Positions 61,965-64,000 of a stretch of 64,000 nt of DNA are shown one piece after another. The notes under the pieces were generated by a model. The model saw only the letters and a list, made by a program, of their open reading frames with translations, made no database searches and had not been told where the DNA came from. Source of the stretch: Erythrobacter tepidarius (GTDB lineage Bacteria; Pseudomonadota; Alphaproteobacteria; Sphingomonadales; Sphingomonadaceae). Position 1 is the stretch's first letter. Each line of letters opens with the position of its first letter. Where the stretch lies: NCBI RefSeq assembly GCF_002155695.1, contig NZ_MUYJ01000015.1:18520-82519 (forward strand). Direction: 5' to 3'. A program made the translations under genes and the position numbers.

Positions 61965-62905
61965 CAGCCAAGCGCCTCGCAGGACGGCTGGCAGGCAGTC
62001 TCCCCGCTTTCGATCTGGAGGGTCGCGTGGTTCACCCCGAAACGGGTGCGCAGGCTTGCGGCGATCTCGTGCATGAAGGCGTCGGAAGCGGGGCGCTGCG
62101 GCATCACCAGATGGGCAGTGAGCGCGGTTTCGGTGGTCGACATCGGCCAGACGTGGAGATCATGGACCGCCGCCACGCCCTCGAAGCCGGCGAGATGGCG
62201 GCGCACCTCGCCAAGGTCGATGTTCGCGGGCGCGGCGTTGAGGCTCATCGCCACGGTGTCGCGCGCCAGACCCCATGTGCTCCAGCCGATCACCGCAACG
62301 ATCGCGAGGCTCACCGCAGCATCGATCCAGACGCGCCCGGTCAAGAGGATCGCCGCCCCTGCCAGAACCACGCCAAACGAGACCGCGGCATCGGCGGCCA
62401 TGTGCAGATAGGCACCGCGGATGTTGAGATCCTCCTGACTGCGCATGAACAGCATGGCAGTCAACGCGTTGATCGCGATCCCGATCCCGGCGACCGCCAT
62501 CATCGCCGTGGCTTGCGGTGCCTGCGGCGTGGTGAGGCGGTGGAAGGTCTCGAACAAGATCGCCGTGATCGTCACCGCCAGCAACAGCGTATTGGCGAGC
62601 GCGGCGAGGATGGTCGATGACTTGTAGCCATAGGTGAAGCGCCCGGACGGTGGCCGGCGTGCCGCAATCGCGGCGATCCATGCCAGCGCGAGGGCCAGCA
62701 CGTCGGACAGATTGTGCCCGGCATCGGCGACCAGCGCCATCGAATCGTAGAGCAAGCCCGCCACCGCCTCGACCACGACGAAGCCGGTGTTGAGGACGAT
62801 GCCGACCACAAAGGCGCGGCCGAAATCGGCGGGGGCGTGGTGGTGCTGGCCCCCATTCGTGTGCCCGTGGCCATCATCGTGGTTATGAGCGTGCGCGCGA
62901 TCCAT
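61964..62905 (-). CDS. Cation diffusion facilitator (ZitB-like) zinc/cobalt exporter
   Basis: A 313-residue CDF transporter with six helices. The histidine-rich N-terminus (HAHNHDDGHGHTNGGQHHH) and the transport-site motifs ADAGHNLSDVL and HMAADAAVS (HxxxD type) indicate Zn2+ (or Co2+) export. A cytoplasmic C-terminal domain (about 215-300) follows. ATG at 62905 (MDRAHAHNHDD) is used; an upstream GTG overlaps mtgA. It is between mtgA and the sigma factor on the same strand with short gaps, so these genes are likely one transcript. Confidence 0.9.
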   Translation of the reverse strand: MDRAHAHNHDDGHGHTNGGQHHHAPADFGRAFVVGIVLNTGFVVVEAVAGLLYDSMALVADAGHNLSDVLALALAWIAAIAARRPPSGRFTYGYKSSTILAALANTLLLAVTITAILFETFHRLTTPQAPQATAMMAVAGIGIAINALTAMLFMRSQEDLNIRGAYLHMAADAAVSFGVVLAGAAILLTGRVWIDAAVSLAIVAVIGWSTWGLARDTVAMSLNAAPANIDLGEVRRHLAGFEGVAAVHDLHVWPMSTTETALTAHLVMPQRPASDAFMHEIAASLRTRFGVNHATLQIESGETACQPSCEALG

Positions 62906-62912
62906 TGCGGGT

Positions 62913-63521
62913 CTAGTTGTAGACGCAGGCATCGAGCCCGTCACGCCTGACGATGCCGATCCGGCCTTCGATGCGGTTGCCGTGGCGCGCGAGCCACCCG
63001 CGCGGGCCTTTCACCGCACGCTTCTTGGGGCTGGGCAGGGCGGCGGCCATGCGGCTGGCCTCGTCGGCGGAAAGGCGCGCGGCGGATTTGCCGAAATAGC
63101 GCTGCGCCCCGGCCTCGGCGCCATAGGTGCCGATCCCGGTTTCGGCGACGTTGAGATAGACTTCCATGATCCGCCGCTTGCCCCACACCGCCTCGATCCA
63201 GAAGGTGAACCAGGCTTCCAGACCTTTCCGGAAGAACCCGCCGCCCTGCCACAGGAACACGTTCTTGGCGGTTTGCTGGCTGATGGTCGATCCGCCGCGG
63301 ATACGTCCTCCGTTCTCGGCGGCCTCCATGTTCTCCCGCATCGCCTGCTCGATCGCTTCGGTGTCGAAGCCGAAATGCTGGCAGAAGCGCGAATCTTCTG
63401 CCGCGATCACCGCGTCGACCAGATTGCGGTCGATATTGTCGAGGCTTTCCCAGTCCTTGGTGATACCGTTTGCGTCCATCAGCATGGTCGCGGTGACGGG
63501 GACGGGGAGCCATTTGGACAC
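62913..63521 (-). CDS. mtgA: Monofunctional peptidoglycan glycosyltransferase, 5'-truncated
   Basis: MtgA polymerises lipid II glycan chains in the periplasm. The glycosyltransferase-51 signature is clear: VIAAEDSRFCQHFGFD (catalytic Glu), RGGSTISQQTAKNVFLWQG, and KRRIMEVYLNVAETG. The N-terminal membrane anchor present in intact MtgA (just before the PVP segment, here LPVPVTATMLMD) is missing; the reading frame upstream is unrelated and leads into an IS5-type element. No ATG precedes the homology, and the only start is GTG at 63521. The product is probably non-functional or mislocalised. Confidence 0.8.
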   Translation of the reverse strand: MSKWLPVPVTATMLMDANGITKDWESLDNIDRNLVDAVIAAEDSRFCQHFGFDTEAIEQAMRENMEAAENGGRIRGGSTISQQTAKNVFLWQGGGFFRKGLEAWFTFWIEAVWGKRRIMEVYLNVAETGIGTYGAEAGAQRYFGKSAARLSADEASRMAAALPSPKKRAVKGPRGWLARHGNRIEGRIGIVRRDGLDACVYN

Positions 63522-64000
63522 CTCGAAGAACCTGCTGTTTTCGGCCTGATGAGGGCGCGGATGGTCTGATCGCGGTCTTTTGTGCGTGAAGGCTGGCCTT
63601 TTCGGCCTGGTTTCCGCGGTTTTCGGGGCCTGAGTGCCGCTCAGCAGTCCGTTTTCGCGCTATGCAGGCGCACCTTGCCCCTCGAGCCAGGCGAGGCGCT
63701 GGAAGTTATAGGCAAGGTTGGCCATGCCGATCTTGATCCGGGCTCTGGCGATGCCGATGGTGCGGATGAACAGCCCCATGCGGTGCTTCTGACATGCGAA
63801 CACGTGCTCGACCGCCGAGCGCACAGCGGAGCGCTTGGCATTGGCTCTGGCGATGTGTTTGGGCAGCGGCCGACGCGGCGTGCGCTTCTGGTGGATGTGG
63901 CTCTTGAACATGCCCCGCTCGAGGAACGCCTCGTTCTTCTTCGAGCGATAAGCGGTGTCCGCCCATACGCCCGAACCGGTATTCTGCTTGCTGATGAGGT
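63516..64000 (-). mobile_element. IS5-family insertion sequence, right part outside the window
   Basis: The region holds an IS5-type transposase 3' part followed by about 140 non-coding bases up to the mtgA homology. The left limit is inferred from where mtgA homology begins; GGACACCTCGAAGAAC (63516-63531) might be a terminal inverted repeat, but its partner lies beyond the edge. Confidence 0.5.
63660..64000 (-). CDS. IS5-family transposase, C-terminal part
   Basis: The reading frame enters from the right edge and ends at 63660. It reads ISKQNTGSGVWADTAYRSKK (with the second catalytic Asp in WADTAY), then RSAVRSAVEHVFACQKHRM, which carries the catalytic Glu in the (R)xxxEH(V)F context of IS5-type DDE transposases, and finally IGMANLAYNFQRLAWL. 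The transposase cuts and joins element ends. The N-terminus and first Asp are outside the window, so completeness cannot be judged. Confidence 0.88.
   Translation of the reverse strand, partial: LISKQNTGSGVWADTAYRSKKNEAFLERGMFKSHIHQKRTPRRPLPKHIARANAKRSAVRSAVEHVFACQKHRMGLFIRTIGIARARIKIGMANLAYNFQRLAWLEGQGAPA

Noticed and set aside
1..64000. CRISPR array, rRNA operon, prophage or toxin-antitoxin pair
   Set aside because: No regularly spaced repeats, rRNA sequence, phage genes or paired small toxin/antitoxin genes were seen; the ribbon-helix-helix-like protein at 46340 lacks a toxin partner.

Overview
The window is GC-rich alphaproteobacterial chromosome. Gene content and protein style point to the order Sphingomonadales, most likely the Erythrobacteraceae (Erythrobacter/Porphyrobacter type). 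Evidence includes several TonB-dependent receptors, a DUF1465/RcdA-like protein beside two DUF465 (YdcH-like) proteins, DUF3297, DUF6356 and DUF6607 proteins, a dihydroorotase-like protein translationally coupled to pyrB, and candidate alphaproteobacterial regulatory motifs (Fur/Mur-like boxes, GANTC sites, a CtrA-like box). This assignment is inferred from protein families, not from an rRNA gene; none is present. No prophage, CRISPR array or integrative element was found. The only mobile element is an IS5-type insertion sequence cut by the right edge.

Layout. 1-3.1 kb: the 5' end of cheA, a MATE exporter, a class II aldolase-like protein and an orphan [2Fe-2S] subunit. 3.1-5.8 kb: a siderophore-type TonB receptor and an ArsC-like reductase. 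5.9-12.4 kb: MFS and DMT transporters, a multi-pass membrane protein, lipB with a coupled lipoprotein gene, an Old Yellow Enzyme and nadA. 12.4-22.7 kb: a metallo-beta-lactamase-fold hydrolase, glpK, the RcdA-like/DUF465 group, ptsP, a RodZ-like protein, cpoB-tilS and an L,D-transpeptidase. 23.2-28.9 kb: rimO, three small proteins of unknown role, and the tightly overlapped serS-surE-K+ channel operon.

29.2-36.5 kb is a TonB-receptor region. One receptor is divergent from a TetR regulator across paired inverted repeats. A heme/hemoglobin-type receptor is followed by a DUF6607 protein and a PiuC-like Fe(II) dioxygenase. 37-44.9 kb: an M14 peptidase, an apparently frameshifted KTSC gene, tRNA-Val, sppA, and pyrB with its dihydroorotase-like partner. 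44.9-49 kb: a ParA ATPase operon with SPOR-domain proteins, divergent from another SPOR/Sel1 protein. 49-53.6 kb: DUF418, bfd, bfr, DUF2721, der and DUF3297. 53.7-59.3 kb: tRNA-Leu, trigger factor, an exported amidase, clpP and clpX. 59.9-64 kb: fasciclin, anti-sigma, ECF sigma, cation-efflux and a 5'-truncated mtgA, ending at the IS element.

Three themes link the genes. First, iron: a 17-bp 6-5-6 motif lies upstream of two TonB receptors, bfd and bfr, suggesting one iron regulon. Second, cell-cycle proteolysis and cell organisation: RcdA-like protein, ClpX, ClpP, ParA, SPOR, RodZ, CpoB, MtgA and L,D-transpeptidase. Third, envelope stress: the ECF sigma/anti-sigma pair next to a fasciclin gene resembles the SigK-RskA-MPT83 arrangement of mycobacteria. 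No single entirely new system stands out. The best candidates for under-described biology are the ParA/ribbon-helix-helix-like/SPOR module, the sigma-fasciclin unit, and the orphan iron-sulfur protein with altered cysteine spacing.
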